Part shown: positions 1-8,937 of the stretch, piece by piece
Position numbering within the stretch: the stretch's first letter is position 1
Layout: every line of letters starts with the position of its first letter
Assembly: GCF_014490555.1 (NCBI RefSeq)
Contig: NZ_CP061032.1
Coordinates: forward strand, 1,798,001 to 1,862,000
DNA: 64,000 nucleotides
Direction: 5' to 3'
From: Corynebacterium lujinxingii
GTDB taxonomy: Bacteria > Actinomycetota > Actinomycetes > Mycobacteriales > Mycobacteriaceae
Made by a program: the position numbers and the translations under genes
The notes under the pieces: model-generated
What the model was told of the DNA's origin: nothing
What the model saw: only the letters and a program-made list of their open reading frames with translations
Database searches by the model: none

Positions 1-1014
1 GCGCACGAGGATGTCCGGCCACCCGGTCTTCGCCAGCGCCCGGTACAGCAGCGGAAACAGCGCGACGATCCCCGCCGTTGCCGCCACCGACAGCGCGAAC
101 CCGTAATGCACCGCTAAGTCCGAATCGATGAGCACCAGCGCGATCACCGCAAGACACAGCGCGTGCACCGGCTCCGACTGCCGCGACGCCAGCACCGCTG
201 TAAGCCCCACCAGCCCGGTCACCGACGCGCGCAGCACACTCGGATCCGGCCCCACGAGCGCCGCATAGAGCAAAAGCGCGCTTGTCGACGCCACCACCCT
301 GCCCCGCAGCCCCAACCCCACCGCCGCGGCCAACACCGCGGCGAACGCGGTCACGATCGCTATGTTCGCGCCGGAGACCGCCGACAGGTGCGACAGCCCG
401 GTGTCGACGTAGGCCTGCTGCTCGCCCGCCGACTGCAGCGACGTGTCGCCAAGCACCATGCCGGGGATGAGCCCCTGCGCGTGATCGCCCACGGTGCGCT
501 CCACCGCCGCGGCAAACGTCTCGCGCACGTGCAGCGCGAGGCGTGCGAATCCCTCCGGCGGGCCGGTGGCCTGGACCGTGCCGTTGACCGCGTACGGATT
601 TACCCCCGCCGCCCCCGATTCGCTCACGCTGCCGCGCACCACCACCGACGCGCCGGCGACGACGCCGTCCGGCACCTCGTCGGTAAACACCGGCGTCGGC
701 GACGGGACACCCGCCACCTGCACACGCACGAGGTACCCGCCGGAGGCAATCTGCTTCGGAGCGCCCGCAACAGTGCCCGCGATCTCCCCGGCCGGGTCCC
801 ACCGATGCGCGGTACGCAGCCGCAACCACGCCATAATCGTCGACGCCGCGCCCAGCCCCGCGACCATGAGCATCTGCCCCCACGCCCGCCACACCGCCGC
901 GATCCCCGCGCACAGCAGCACCACGACCACCGCCGCGCGCACCCCGAACACGATCGCGCACGCAGCCGCCGCCCACACCGCCAGCGCGGCCGGAACGAGG
1001 CGCAGCTCCCCCAC
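1..1014 (-). CDS. comEC: ComEC/Rec2 competence DNA channel, N-terminal part (gene runs off the left edge)
   Basis: Reading leftwards from a GTG at 1014 gives 338 open codons to the window edge. The protein starts with two or three hydrophobic segments, follows with a soluble beta-rich (OB-like) domain, and enters the ComEC/Rec2 core with the family signatures MVLGDTS and GLSHLSAVSGANIAIV, then more membrane helices. ComEC forms the inner-membrane channel that passes single-stranded DNA during natural transformation. The GTG lies 2 nt after the comEA stop, so the genes form one unit. The C-terminal beta-lactamase-like domain lies outside the window. comEA/comEC are widespread in corynebacteria although natural competence is rarely shown, so the function is inferred from family. 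Confidence 0.93.
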   Translation of the reverse strand, partial: MGELRLVPAALAVWAAAACAIVFGVRAAVVVVLLCAGIAAVWRAWGQMLMVAGLGAASTIMAWLRLRTAHRWDPAGEIAGTVAGAPKQIASGGYLVRVQVAGVPSPTPVFTDEVPDGVVAGASVVVRGSVSESGAAGVNPYAVNGTVQATGPPEGFARLALHVRETFAAAVERTVGDHAQGLIPGMVLGDTSLQSAGEQQAYVDTGLSHLSAVSGANIAIVTAFAAVLAAAVGLGLRGRVVASTSALLLYAALVGPDPSVLRASVTGLVGLTAVLASRQSEPVHALCLAVIALVLIDSDLAVHYGFALSVAATAGIVALFPLLYRALAKTGWPDILVR

Positions 1015-1016
1015 CG

Positions 1017-1658
1017 CTACAGCCCCACCTGGTCGCGCAGCGCTTCGAGCTTCGCCGGGCCGATGCCCTTGACGTCGGTTAGCTGGTCCACCGTGGCAAA
1101 CGGCCCGTTCGTCTCCCGGTGCGCCACAATCGCTGCGGCAGTCGCCTCCCCGATGCCGCTCAGCGTGGTCAGCTCCGCCACGTCCGCCGTGTTGATCGAC
1201 ACCACCCCAGGCGCGGCCCCACCAGGTGCGACCGGGACGGCCGGGGCGGCGCCTACGGGTTGGACGTGGATCTGTTGGCCGTCGACAAGCAATTGCGCAT
1301 GATTAATCGAGACCAGATCCGCACCGGGCAGCGGGCGCGCCACCTGCAGCGCATCCGCCACGCGCGCGCCGTTGTTCAGCGTGATCAGTCCTGAGTTTTC
1401 CACCTCTCCGACCACGGAGACCACCACCGAGCCGGCGACCTCGGTGGGGTCAGCGACCTGCTCCCACGACACCGGGTCCTCCTCGTCCGGCCCCGTGCGC
1501 GTGGCGGCCCACCCGCCGACGGCGAGCAGCACAACCCCGGCCGCGGCGGCGGCCTGCTTGACCGGGATGCGCACCCGCGGCTCCGGGTAGCGCACGGCGA
1601 GCAAGTCCTCCTCCCCCGTCGGCCGGGTCAATTCTTTGATGCGTTCTGTGGCGTTCAC
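1017..1658 (-). CDS. comEA: ComEA helix-hairpin-helix DNA-binding competence protein
   Basis: About 213 residues: a short cytosolic start, one membrane helix at about 35-53, an SLBB-type domain at about 78-136, then a C-terminal helix-hairpin-helix pair with SGIGEAT and KGIGPAKL. This is the ComEA layout, a membrane-anchored receptor that binds DNA outside the membrane and hands it to ComEC, encoded directly downstream. A TTG at 1694 would add 12 residues, but that region is the stem of a probable terminator (1671-1702), so the GTG at 1658 is preferred. No strong ribosome-binding site supports either start. Confidence 0.88.
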   Translation of the reverse strand: MNATERIKELTRPTGEEDLLAVRYPEPRVRIPVKQAAAAAGVVLLAVGGWAATRTGPDEEDPVSWEQVADPTEVAGSVVVSVVGEVENSGLITLNNGARVADALQVARPLPGADLVSINHAQLLVDGQQIHVQPVGAAPAVPVAPGGAAPGVVSINTADVAELTTLSGIGEATAAAIVAHRETNGPFATVDQLTDVKGIGPAKLEALRDQVGL

Positions 1659-1670
1659 ACCTGGGACGCT

Positions 1671-1702
1671 AAAAAGCCGCCCCGGGCTTGCCAAGAGGCG
1701 GC
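1671..1702 (-). terminator. Rho-independent terminator between degV and comEA
   Basis: On the minus strand GCCGCC is followed by a loop and GGCGGC, then TTTTT. It would end transcripts coming from degV and separate that gene from comEA-comEC. It also argues against the upstream TTG start of comEA. Confidence 0.7.
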
Positions 1703-1710
1703 GAAAAATC

Positions 1711-1750
1711 TGTGGATAACTGGGCTAGTTAGGCCCGAAAGTTATCCACA
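1711..1750. repeat. Inverted DnaA-box element, copy A
   Basis: TGTGGATAAC at 1711-1720 faces GTTATCCACA at 1741-1750. Each arm contains the consensus DnaA box TTATCCACA. The right arm lies in the last codons of degV. Three more such pairs occur at 8938, 35570 and 53685. Confidence 0.75.
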
Positions 1751-2529
1751 GTTCGAGAAGAAAACACGACAGATAGGCCAATGGCGCCCGCGCCGGTGTG
1801 CAACGCGATAACGTCGACAAGCGGCTCAACCATCACCCTGGAGCCTTCCGGCAGGGCCTCGCGCAGCATCTCAGCGAGCTGCTCGGCCGCCTCGGAGGCA
1901 TCCGCGTGCTGGATGGCGACGAACACCGGCTCGCCGCCTGCCCGCTCCCCGACCAACTCGGTGAGTTTTGCAAACGCCTTCGACTGCGTGCGCGTCTTCC
2001 CCGCGAGCTCGAACTTGCCGTCCTTAATGTGCAGGATCGGCTTGTTGGCCAAAAGCGCCGCCGACAACATCGCAGTGCCGGTAGGCAGACGGCCGGATTT
2101 GCGCAGGTCGTCCAACTGGTGCACGTAGAGCCACGTCTCGGAGCGTGCGATGGTGGATTGCGCCATCGCCTCGCACTCGTCCAACGTCGCGCCTTCCTCG
2201 GCCACGGTCGCCGCCGCCATCGCCGCCGCGCCGACCGACATTCCGGCCGCGTCCGTCTCTACGACGCGCACCGTCCCCGGGAACACCCCCGACGCCGCCA
2301 CGGCGGCCGACCAGGTGGAGGAAAACGTCTTCGACAGGTGCAGCGCCACCACCCCGTCGTCGCCGCCGCGCTCGAGTTGGCGCGCGTAGCAGGCGACGAG
2401 TTCGAGGGAGGTCAGGCCGGAGGTGGTTTCGTCGTCAAGCACGTGTAAGTCGACGACCGTGATGCCGAGCTCGCGGACGATCTCGTCCGGCAGCCCGGCA
2501 GACGAGTCCACCACAACGCGCACGGCCAT
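1729..2529 (-). CDS. DegV family fatty-acid-binding protein
   Basis: 266 residues with the DegV fold signatures: N-terminal DSSAGLP, the central HLSKTFSSTW (the TFSS-type loop that contacts the fatty-acid carboxylate in structures), then DAAGMSVG. Related proteins bind a fatty acid and in firmicutes serve as FakB partners of a fatty-acid kinase; in actinobacteria the role is less clear. The ATG at 2527-2529 overlaps the stop of the upstream phosphatase gene by ATGA, which suggests translational coupling with the phosphatase-rsfS-nadD run. A terminator follows before comEA. Confidence 0.9.
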   Translation of the reverse strand: MAVRVVVDSSAGLPDEIVRELGITVVDLHVLDDETTSGLTSLELVACYARQLERGGDDGVVALHLSKTFSSTWSAAVAASGVFPGTVRVVETDAAGMSVGAAAMAAATVAEEGATLDECEAMAQSTIARSETWLYVHQLDDLRKSGRLPTGTAMLSAALLANKPILHIKDGKFELAGKTRTQSKAFAKLTELVGERAGGEPVFVAIQHADASEAAEQLAEMLREALPEGSRVMVEPLVDVIALHTGAGAIGLSVVFSSRTVDNFRA

Positions 2530-3161
2530 CAGTTGCTGCCCCGATTCCAGGCCTCAAGGTACCACTGGGTTTGGGCGGGATCGTCGACGCGCGGCATCGC
2601 CACCAGCCGCGACGTGTTCGCGTTGCCGAGGCCCTTCATCAGCGGGTACTGCGCGACGTCGAGGCCCAAAAGCGAGGCCGTCAGCGCCGCGATCGTGCCC
2701 CCGTGCGCGACCAACAGCACCGCCGAATTGCCCCACTCGTGATAGGTGTCCAGCAGCTCGTCGACCACCGCGCGCGAGCGCTGCGCCACATCAATGCGGC
2801 TTTCGCCCTCCGGCGGCGCCCACGTCGGGTCCGAGCGCCACAGCGCCCGCGCCCCGTCGTGCGCGGTGTCCACTTCGTCGTGGGTTTTGCCCTGCCACTG
2901 GCCGAGGTGGGTTTCTCGCAATCGCTTATCGACGACCACCTCAACGCCCAGGTCATCTCCCACCACACCGGCGGTGTCGCGAGCGCGCGTGAGATCCGAC
3001 GAGATGATCTTCTTAATGCCGAGGTCGCGCAGCTCCTTGGCCGCCGTGTGCGCCTGGGCGATCCCGCGCTCGGACAGGTTGGTGTCTAGCTGCCCCTGCA
3101 TGCGGCGGGTGGCGTTGTACTCCGTTTCGCCGTGGCGCAGCAGGATGAGTCGGCGCTGCAT
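2529..3161 (-). CDS. gpgP: Histidine phosphatase family protein, probable glucosyl-3-phosphoglycerate phosphatase
   Basis: 210 residues of the phosphoglycerate-mutase-like histidine phosphatase family. The phospho-histidine is His10 in LLRHGETEYN; Arg60 (DLTRARDT), Glu83 and His153 (VAHGGT) complete the active site. The gene sits directly downstream of rsfS and nadD, the same order as Rv2419c (GpgP) in Mycobacterium tuberculosis, which dephosphorylates glucosyl-3-phosphoglycerate in methylglucose lipopolysaccharide synthesis. The specific substrate is inferred from synteny; the phosphatase family is clear. It abuts rsfS with no gap. Confidence 0.72.
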   Translation of the reverse strand: MQRRLILLRHGETEYNATRRMQGQLDTNLSERGIAQAHTAAKELRDLGIKKIISSDLTRARDTAGVVGDDLGVEVVVDKRLRETHLGQWQGKTHDEVDTAHDGARALWRSDPTWAPPEGESRIDVAQRSRAVVDELLDTYHEWGNSAVLLVAHGGTIAALTASLLGLDVAQYPLMKGLGNANTSRLVAMPRVDDPAQTQWYLEAWNRGSN

Positions 3162-3635
3162 TTAATACTCGTCGTCCGCGACCTCGGGGCCCTCGCCGGC
3201 CAGCGGCAGGTCCTCGAGGTTCTGGGCCTTGCGCAGCTCGTCTTCGTCGCCAAACGACGCCGGGCGGTTGTACGGCTCGAGGCCCTCGACCTCGATGGCC
3301 GGGCAGTCGGCGTACAGGCGGTCCAGACCGTAGAACTCGCGCTCCGCCTCACGCTGGATGTGCACGACGAAGTTGCCGTAGTCGAGCAGCACCCAGCGGT
3401 TCTCGCGGTTGCCCTCGCGGCGCTTCGGCTCCACACCCAGGTCGGTGAGGTCTCCTTCGACCTCTTCGACGATGGCGGCAACCTGGCGCTCGTTGTCGGC
3501 GGAGGCGATGACGAACACGTCGGTAATAGCCATGACGTTGGACACGTCGATGACGGCGATGTTGGTGCCAAGCTTCTCGTCGGCGGCCTTGGCGGCTACC
3601 TTGGCGCGGTCGATGGAGATCTGCGGAGCAGTCAA
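3162..3635 (-). CDS. rsfS: Ribosome silencing factor RsfS
   Basis: 157 residues of the RsfS/Iojap/YbeB family. RsfS binds ribosomal protein L14 and blocks joining of the subunits when nutrients are low. The family core is seen in the ASADNERQV, KRREGNRENRWVLLDYGNFVVHI region. The C-terminus carries an acidic tail. The start is a TTG at 3635 preceded by an AAGGG-type ribosome-binding site about 8 nt upstream. It lies about 70 bp downstream of nadD, its usual neighbour. Confidence 0.93.
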   Translation of the reverse strand: MTAPQISIDRAKVAAKAADEKLGTNIAVIDVSNVMAITDVFVIASADNERQVAAIVEEVEGDLTDLGVEPKRREGNRENRWVLLDYGNFVVHIQREAEREFYGLDRLYADCPAIEVEGLEPYNRPASFGDEDELRKAQNLEDLPLAGEGPEVADDEY

Positions 3636-3704
3636 GTGGGAACCCTTCGGCTATCGGACAAACAGACTTGGCCATTGTCCCACGACAATGGCCGTGATTG
3701 CCAG

Positions 3705-4289
3705 CTAGGCGTACAGGTCGTTCTTGGCGATGTACTGCACCACCCCGTCCGGCACGAGGTACCACACCGGCCGGCCCTGCGAGGCGCGCTCGCGGCAGCC
3801 TGTCGACGAAATCGCCATCGCCGGGATCTCCACCAAGTGCACGCGCTCCTGGATGTCGGCGGGCAGCATGTCCTCGCGCAGCTCGTAGCCGGGGCGGGTC
3901 ACGCCGACGAACTCGGCTAGCTCGAACATTTCCTCCCAATCGTGCCAGGACATGATCGACGCCAGCGCATCCGCGCCGGTGATGAAGTAGAGCTGCTCGC
4001 CCGGGTACTGCTCGCGCAGGTCTTTGAGCGTGTCGATGGTGTAGGTCGGGCCGCCGCGGTCGATGTCCACCCGCGAGACCGAAAAGCGCGGGTTGGAGGC
4101 GGTGGCGATGACCGTCATCAGGTAGCGGTCCTCCGCGGGCGTGATCTGCCGGCCCGCCTTCTGCCACGGCTGGCCAGTAGGCACGAACAGCACCTCGTCG
4201 AGGTCGAACCGGTCCGCAACCTCGCTTGCCGCCACCAGGTGGCCGTGGTGGATAGGGTCGAAGGTTCCGCCCATGACGCCGATGCCCAT
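3705..4289 (-). CDS. nadD: Nicotinate-nucleotide adenylyltransferase NadD
   Basis: 194 residues. NadD joins nicotinate mononucleotide and ATP to form deamido-NAD. The nucleotidyltransferase signature GGTFDPIHHGH lies at residues 7-17 (HxGH), and a second motif ISSTGCR near the C-terminus supplies the SxTxxR signature. The length is normal. It begins just 6 nt after the stop of the small membrane protein gene upstream, so it is probably part of the same transcript. Confidence 0.96.
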   Translation of the reverse strand: MGIGVMGGTFDPIHHGHLVAASEVADRFDLDEVLFVPTGQPWQKAGRQITPAEDRYLMTVIATASNPRFSVSRVDIDRGGPTYTIDTLKDLREQYPGEQLYFITGADALASIMSWHDWEEMFELAEFVGVTRPGYELREDMLPADIQERVHLVEIPAMAISSTGCRERASQGRPVWYLVPDGVVQYIAKNDLYA

Positions 4290-4295
4290 GCGCTT

Positions 4296-4670
4296 CTACC
4301 TCCCGGCCGGCAAGAAGTGGATGTCGACGGACTCGATGAACAGCAGCGACATGCCGATCACGCCGGCGGCCAGCGCGCCGGCAATGCCGAGGATGGCGCC
4401 GAGCGCGAGGTCACCGGACTCGTCGTCGACCCACTTCGCTTTGCCGGAGCTGCCCGGTGTACCGACCTCTTCCTCGACGCACTTTTGCTTCAGCGGCTCG
4501 CCGTTGCTGTCGAGGATTCGGTTGCCTTGCTCGTCGACAAGCCACGTGCAGGTTTCTTTGACCCGCTTTGTCTCCTCGGTGTCGCGTACGAGCACATCGG
4601 CCGACGCGCTGGCAGGCGCCGCGGCAAGCAGCAGCGCGGCGGCGACGGAGGTGGAAATGGTGCGTTGCAT
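4296..4670 (-). CDS. Small secreted or membrane-anchored protein of unknown function
   Basis: 124 residues from the ATG at 4668-4670. Residues 1-24 form a signal peptide ending ASASA. The exported part is charged with two cysteines (near 41 and 64) that could form a disulfide. A hydrophobic segment at about 88-112 would anchor the C-terminus. The ATG overlaps the TAA of the upstream cutinase-like gene (TAATG), so the two are translationally coupled. I recognise no domain; a cell-envelope role is suggested only by topology and its coupled secreted neighbour. Confidence 0.72.
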   Translation of the reverse strand: MQRTISTSVAAALLLAAAPASASADVLVRDTEETKRVKETCTWLVDEQGNRILDSNGEPLKQKCVEEEVGTPGSSGKAKWVDDESGDLALGAILGIAGALAAGVIGMSLLFIESVDIHFLPAGR

Positions 4671-5608
4671 TAGCGGTATCGTACTTGATCCACAAAGCGA
4701 CCGAAAGAATCCGAAACCTGGTTGTCCCAGCGCGAGCGCCAACGGTAGTAGCGCGCGTGGTTGCCGCCGGTGGGCTGGGCAGCTTGCAGCGTCTGGATGG
4801 ACAGGTCGCACACCGCGTCCAGCGGCAGGCAGTAATTCACGCGGTTGCGCGTCGCCGCCGCCGTCTTGGTGTTAAACGGCAGGAAGCCGAGCATGCCGCC
4901 CGCGCCGCCACCCGGCACGCCGACGGTGGACCAGTCACCTCGCGCCGTGTTCGGGTTGCCGAAATACACCACGCCCGCCAGCTGCCCGCGCCGCGCCAGT
5001 TCACGCTCGTGCTCGAGCAGGATCATCGCGCCCTGGGAGTAGCCGGACAGGACATACTTCGGGTGGCAGCCGGTGCGGCGCTCGTAGTTGTTCACCATCT
5101 GCATGACACCGGTGCGGCCGATCTGCACCGAATCTACAAACTCCGTGGCCGCCCGGCGCGCCATGAGGAACACCGGGTTGGCGTACTGCAGCGCGAGGGC
5201 GAGTGCTTGCAGCACGGTGCCCGGCACGGCGACCTCGGGCACGTCGTACTCGGGGAACGTCGCCGGGTAGTAACGCGGCTCCAGCCCGATGACCTCGACG
5301 TCCTTCATCAGCGAGTTGCCGCCGTGCGTGGCAGCGTAACGACGCTCCGCGTGCTGCAAGAACGCACGAATCGTCTCACCCTCCCAGCCGTTGGAGGTCC
5401 ACGGCGCGCCGTAGGAGTACTTCGTGCGGTAGATCTGCGTGTTTTGACCCGATCCACGCGCGGCGATGACGGCCACGGCCGGGCAGCGGGTTTGCGCCTC
5501 AGCTTCGGGCGCGGGGGCGACGGGCGAGAGCGTTGCCGCAACAGCTGTCACAAAAGCGGCGGTGAGCAGCGCGAACTTGGTGCGCCAAGAGGTCGAGGTT
5601 TTTAACAC
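4670..5608 (-). CDS. Secreted cutinase-family serine esterase
   Basis: 312 residues with an N-terminal signal peptide (about 1-38, ending PEAEAQT). The serine-hydrolase elbow GYSQG places the nucleophile at Ser191, and paired cysteines (42/181 and a later pair flanking the probable catalytic Asp) follow the cutinase pattern; NHARYY near the C-terminus probably carries the catalytic His. Corynebacteria and mycobacteria export several cutinase-like lipases or esterases acting on envelope lipids, but the substrate here is unknown. It is first in the run leading to the small membrane protein, nadD and rsfS. Confidence 0.87.
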   Translation of the reverse strand: MLKTSTSWRTKFALLTAAFVTAVAATLSPVAPAPEAEAQTRCPAVAVIAARGSGQNTQIYRTKYSYGAPWTSNGWEGETIRAFLQHAERRYAATHGGNSLMKDVEVIGLEPRYYPATFPEYDVPEVAVPGTVLQALALALQYANPVFLMARRAATEFVDSVQIGRTGVMQMVNNYERRTGCHPKYVLSGYSQGAMILLEHERELARRGQLAGVVYFGNPNTARGDWSTVGVPGGGAGGMLGFLPFNTKTAAATRNRVNYCLPLDAVCDLSIQTLQAAQPTGGNHARYYRWRSRWDNQVSDSFGRFVDQVRYR

Positions 5609-5617
5609 GCGGATAGA

Positions 5618-6865
5618 CTAGCGCACCTGGCCCGACCCTTCCAGGATCCATTTTGTGGTGGTCAACTCCGGCAGCGCCATCGGGCCGCGCGCGTGCAGTT
5701 TCTGGGTGGAGATGCCGATCTCCGCGCCCATGCCGTACTGCTCCCCGTCCGTGAACGCGGTCGAGGCGTTGAGCATGACGGCGGCGGCGTCGACGCCGTC
5801 GGCGAATCGTCGTAAAGCATCCGCGCTTTGCGACGCGATCGCCTCCGTGTGCCCGCTCGAATACCGCGTGACGTGCGCAATTGCACCTTCGACGCCGTCG
5901 ACGACGGCGCTCGCGATGTCCATGCTGAGGTACTCCTCGGCGAAGTCCGCCTCCGTCGCGGGCACCACTTCCGCGCCGAACGCGGCGTGCGTATCGACGT
6001 CACCGTGCACCTGAACTCCAGCCCCCTGCAGCGCCTCGATGACGGCGAGTTTGTCGTGGTCGGCGAGAGCTTCGTCGAGAAGCACGGTCTCTGTGGCGTT
6101 GCACACGCTCACCCGGCGGGTCTTGCCGTTGAGCAGCATCGTGATCGCTTGGTCCAGGTCGGCGTCGCGGTCGATGTAGAAGTGGCAGTTGCCCGTGCCG
6201 GTCTCGATGGTGGGCACCGTCGCGCCTGTGACCACAGCGTCGATAAGTCGGGCGCCGCCGCGGGGAATGACGACGTCGACAAGCCCGCGCGCGGTGATGA
6301 GCTCGCGCACCGAATCGTGGCTTTCGCTCGGCAGCAGCTGCACTGCCTCGCGCGGCAGGTCGTGCGCGGCGAGCGTGTCCTGCAGCACCGTGACCAGCGC
6401 CTCGTTGGAATGCCGCGCCGTCTTCGAACCGCGCAGCAGCGCCGCGTTGCCGGATTTGAGCGCGAGGCCGAACGCGTCGACGGTGACATTGGGACGCGCC
6501 TCGTAGACCATGCCCATCACGCCCAGCGGGACGCGGACCTGCCGCATCTTGATCCCGTTAGGCAGCGTGCGGCCGGTGAGCACCTCGCCCACCGGATCCG
6601 GCAGGCCGGCGACCTGACGCAACCCGCCGGCGATACCCGCGATGCGCTCGTCATCCAGCGCGAGGCGGTCCAGCACCGACTCCGCCAGCCCGGCGTCGCG
6701 GCCGGCTGCGAGGTCGCGCTGGTTAGCGGTGAGGATATCGTCGGCACGCTGCTCGAGCGCCTCGGCCGCCGCGCGCAACACCGCATCCTTGGCCGGGGTC
6801 GGCAGTACTGCGAGCTCCGGGGCGACGGCTTTCGCGCGGCGGGCCTTGTCCAGTACCTCGCTCAC
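5618..6865 (-). CDS. proA: Glutamate-5-semialdehyde dehydrogenase (gamma-glutamyl phosphate reductase)
   Basis: 415 residues from the GTG at 6865. ProA reduces gamma-glutamyl phosphate to glutamate-5-semialdehyde, the second step of proline synthesis. The catalytic cysteine lies in RRVSVCNATET, and the family stretches MVYEARPNVT and PRGGARLID are clear. A TTG at 6889 would add 8 residues but overlaps the upstream gene; the GTG sits just after that gene's TAG with a GGGG stretch about 7 nt before it. The order proB - dehydrogenase - proA matches the known C. glutamicum cluster. Confidence 0.97.
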   Translation of the reverse strand: MSEVLDKARRAKAVAPELAVLPTPAKDAVLRAAAEALEQRADDILTANQRDLAAGRDAGLAESVLDRLALDDERIAGIAGGLRQVAGLPDPVGEVLTGRTLPNGIKMRQVRVPLGVMGMVYEARPNVTVDAFGLALKSGNAALLRGSKTARHSNEALVTVLQDTLAAHDLPREAVQLLPSESHDSVRELITARGLVDVVIPRGGARLIDAVVTGATVPTIETGTGNCHFYIDRDADLDQAITMLLNGKTRRVSVCNATETVLLDEALADHDKLAVIEALQGAGVQVHGDVDTHAAFGAEVVPATEADFAEEYLSMDIASAVVDGVEGAIAHVTRYSSGHTEAIASQSADALRRFADGVDAAAVMLNASTAFTDGEQYGMGAEIGISTQKLHARGPMALPELTTTKWILEGSGQVR

Positions 6866-6866
6866 G

Positions 6867-7787
6867 CTAGTACCCCGCGTCCACGTCAACCTCGGTCGCC
6901 ATTGTCTCCCCGGCCGCGAACTGCTGCCAGTTCGTCGCTGCCAGCCCGCCGATGCGGCGTAGCGTGAAACGCGGAATGTTCGCCACGTGCGGGGTGATCA
7001 CGCAGTTGTCCATGTCCCAGAGCGGGTGGTCGTCGTTAAGCGGCTCGGGCTCCGTGACGTCCAACCCGGCGCCGCGCAACGTGCCGTTTTTCAGCGCGTC
7101 CGTGAGCGCTTGCGTATCGACGAGCGGCCCCCGGCCCGCATTCACCACCACCGCCGAGTCCTTCATCGTGGCGATGCGCTCCGCGTCGATCATGTGGCGC
7201 GTCTCCTCCGTCAGCGGGGTGATGAGCACGAAGTAGTCGTTGTCGGCCCACACGTTATCGGCGTCCTTCATCGCCACGGTGCGATCGGCGCCGTCGACCG
7301 GGTTGCCGGAGCGGTTCACCGCGGTGATCTCCATGCCGAACGGCTCGAGGAAGCGAATCAGTGTCTTGCCGATCCCGCCCGCGCCGATCAGCGCCAACTT
7401 CTTGCCGTCGAAGAGGTATTCCTTCTCCTTGAAGATCTGCTTGTTGTTCCACTCACGGTCCACCGCCTTTATGCGGTGCTCGACGGCAAGCAGGAGGGCG
7501 AGGGCGGATTCGGCGACGGTGTCGTCGAAAAGCCCGCCCGCGTTGGCGAAGCGCACGCCGTTGTCCGCGTGCTTGGCCAGGATGCCGGCCTCGAGTAGCG
7601 CTTCCACGCCCGCGTACATGAGCTGCACCACCTGGACGCTGTCCGGGAGCGTGTCCGGGAAATCGTCCGGGCCGCCGCCGAACAGAATCATGTCCGGGTT
7701 GCCGTCGATGCCGACGTGCTCGTGGCCTTCCGCCTCGAGGGCTGCAATCGGCTCGTCTTTGGGCTTGGGCAAAATCGCGAACTTCAT
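6867..7787 (-). CDS. D-isomer-specific 2-hydroxyacid dehydrogenase (the 'unkdh' between proB and proA)
   Basis: 306 residues. The Rossmann motif GAGGIG with NRS about 20 residues later binds NAD(P); the catalytic elements NAGRG (Arg), EPEPL (Glu) and TPHVAN (His) follow the D-2-hydroxyacid dehydrogenase order. The natural substrate of this corynebacterial orthologue is unknown. It lies 18 bp after proB and overlaps the proA leader, so it is co-transcribed with the proline genes, yet no known step of proline synthesis needs it. Confidence 0.9.
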   Translation of the reverse strand: MKFAILPKPKDEPIAALEAEGHEHVGIDGNPDMILFGGGPDDFPDTLPDSVQVVQLMYAGVEALLEAGILAKHADNGVRFANAGGLFDDTVAESALALLLAVEHRIKAVDREWNNKQIFKEKEYLFDGKKLALIGAGGIGKTLIRFLEPFGMEITAVNRSGNPVDGADRTVAMKDADNVWADNDYFVLITPLTEETRHMIDAERIATMKDSAVVVNAGRGPLVDTQALTDALKNGTLRGAGLDVTEPEPLNDDHPLWDMDNCVITPHVANIPRFTLRRIGGLAATNWQQFAAGETMATEVDVDAGY

Positions 7788-7805
7788 GCCCGCCCAGGGT
7801 AGCCA

Positions 7806-8921
7806 TTACAACCGTGAGGCGTAGTTGCTCAAGTAGTCCGCGTGCACGACGGCCCGGCGCTGGTGCTCGGCTAACTCCTCGGAGTGCTTGCCCAGCATGG
7901 TCGCAAGTTCGGCGGCGTCGTAGGCTACCTCGCCGCGGCCGATCGCCTCGGAGTCGGGGCCTAAGATCTCGACGATGTCGCCGGCGTGGAACTCACCTTC
8001 GATGCCCGTGATCCCCACGGCGAGCAGGCTGGTGCCGCCGCGGGTGACGGCGTCGACGGCGCCGGCGTCGAGACGCAACACGCCCTCGGCGTCAGCGGCG
8101 TAGAGCGCCCAGAACTTCCAGGCGTTGAGTTTGCGCTCGGGTCGGGTGTGGAAGACGGTGCCCACCTGGGCATCGCCGAGCGCGGCGTCGATGTTGGCGG
8201 TCGCGGTGAGCAACACCGGCACGCCCCCGCGGGCGGCGAGGCGCGCGGCGGAGACCTTCGCGGCCATGCCACCGGTGCCGAAGACGCCGCCGTCGCCGGC
8301 TTGGACGTCGGTGAGGTCGTTGCCGGTGCGGACTTCGTCGATACGCGTGGCACCTGGCTCGGCGGGGTTGCGGCCGTAGAGCGCGTCGACGTCGGACAGC
8401 AGCACCAGCGCGTCCGCCGAGATCAGTGTTGCGACGATCGCGGACAGCCGGTCGTTGTCACCGAAGCGCATCTCGGAAGTGGCCACCGTGTCGTTCTCGT
8501 TGACAATCGGCACCGCCCCTATCTGGCGCAGCCGGTCGATGGTGCGCTGGGCGTTGCGGGCGCGCTCGCGCGAACCTGCATCGGCCTGGGTGAGCAGCAC
8601 CTGGCCGACCGTGCGGCCGTAGCGCGCAAACGACCTCCCCCACACCTGCGCGAGGTGGATCTGGCCGACGGACGCGGCAGCCTGCTTCGACGCCAGATCG
8701 CGCGGCCGGGCGGCCAACCCGAGCGGCCCCATACCCGCGGCGATCGCGCCGGAGGACACCACAATGACTTGGGAACCGCGCGCGATCCTATTTTCAATAG
8801 CGTCGACGATTCGGTCGATTTTCGCCGGATCGAGCGCGCCCGACTCGTTGACCAGGGAACTTGTGCCGAGCTTAATGACAATGCGCCGGGCGTTTGCTAT
8901 CTCTTCGCGCAGGGAAACCAT
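7806..8921 (-). CDS. proB: Glutamate 5-kinase ProB
   Basis: 371 residues: an amino-acid kinase domain (IVIKLGTSSL at the N-terminus, VSSGAIAAGM, NENDTVAT, DNDRLSAIVA) followed by a C-terminal PUA domain from about residue 280. ProB phosphorylates glutamate to start proline synthesis and is usually feedback-inhibited by proline. The length fits the PUA-containing form. A DnaA-box inverted repeat lies directly upstream, between this gene and the divergent DUF222/HNH gene. Confidence 0.97.
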   Translation of the reverse strand: MVSLREEIANARRIVIKLGTSSLVNESGALDPAKIDRIVDAIENRIARGSQVIVVSSGAIAAGMGPLGLAARPRDLASKQAAASVGQIHLAQVWGRSFARYGRTVGQVLLTQADAGSRERARNAQRTIDRLRQIGAVPIVNENDTVATSEMRFGDNDRLSAIVATLISADALVLLSDVDALYGRNPAEPGATRIDEVRTGNDLTDVQAGDGGVFGTGGMAAKVSAARLAARGGVPVLLTATANIDAALGDAQVGTVFHTRPERKLNAWKFWALYAADAEGVLRLDAGAVDAVTRGGTSLLAVGITGIEGEFHAGDIVEILGPDSEAIGRGEVAYDAAELATMLGKHSEELAEHQRRAVVHADYLSNYASRL

Positions 8922-8937
8922 GCCGACTAAGCGTACA

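Noticed and set aside
1711..1750. Origin of replication suggested by DnaA boxes
   Set aside because: Boxes occur only as isolated pairs, without a cluster, an AT-rich unwinding region or dnaA/dnaN neighbours.
5828..6967. Long plus-strand open frame opposite proA (379 codons)
   Set aside because: It mirrors proA in high-GC sequence, with a composition dominated by Arg/Ala/His and no family likeness. Similar shadows oppose most genes here.
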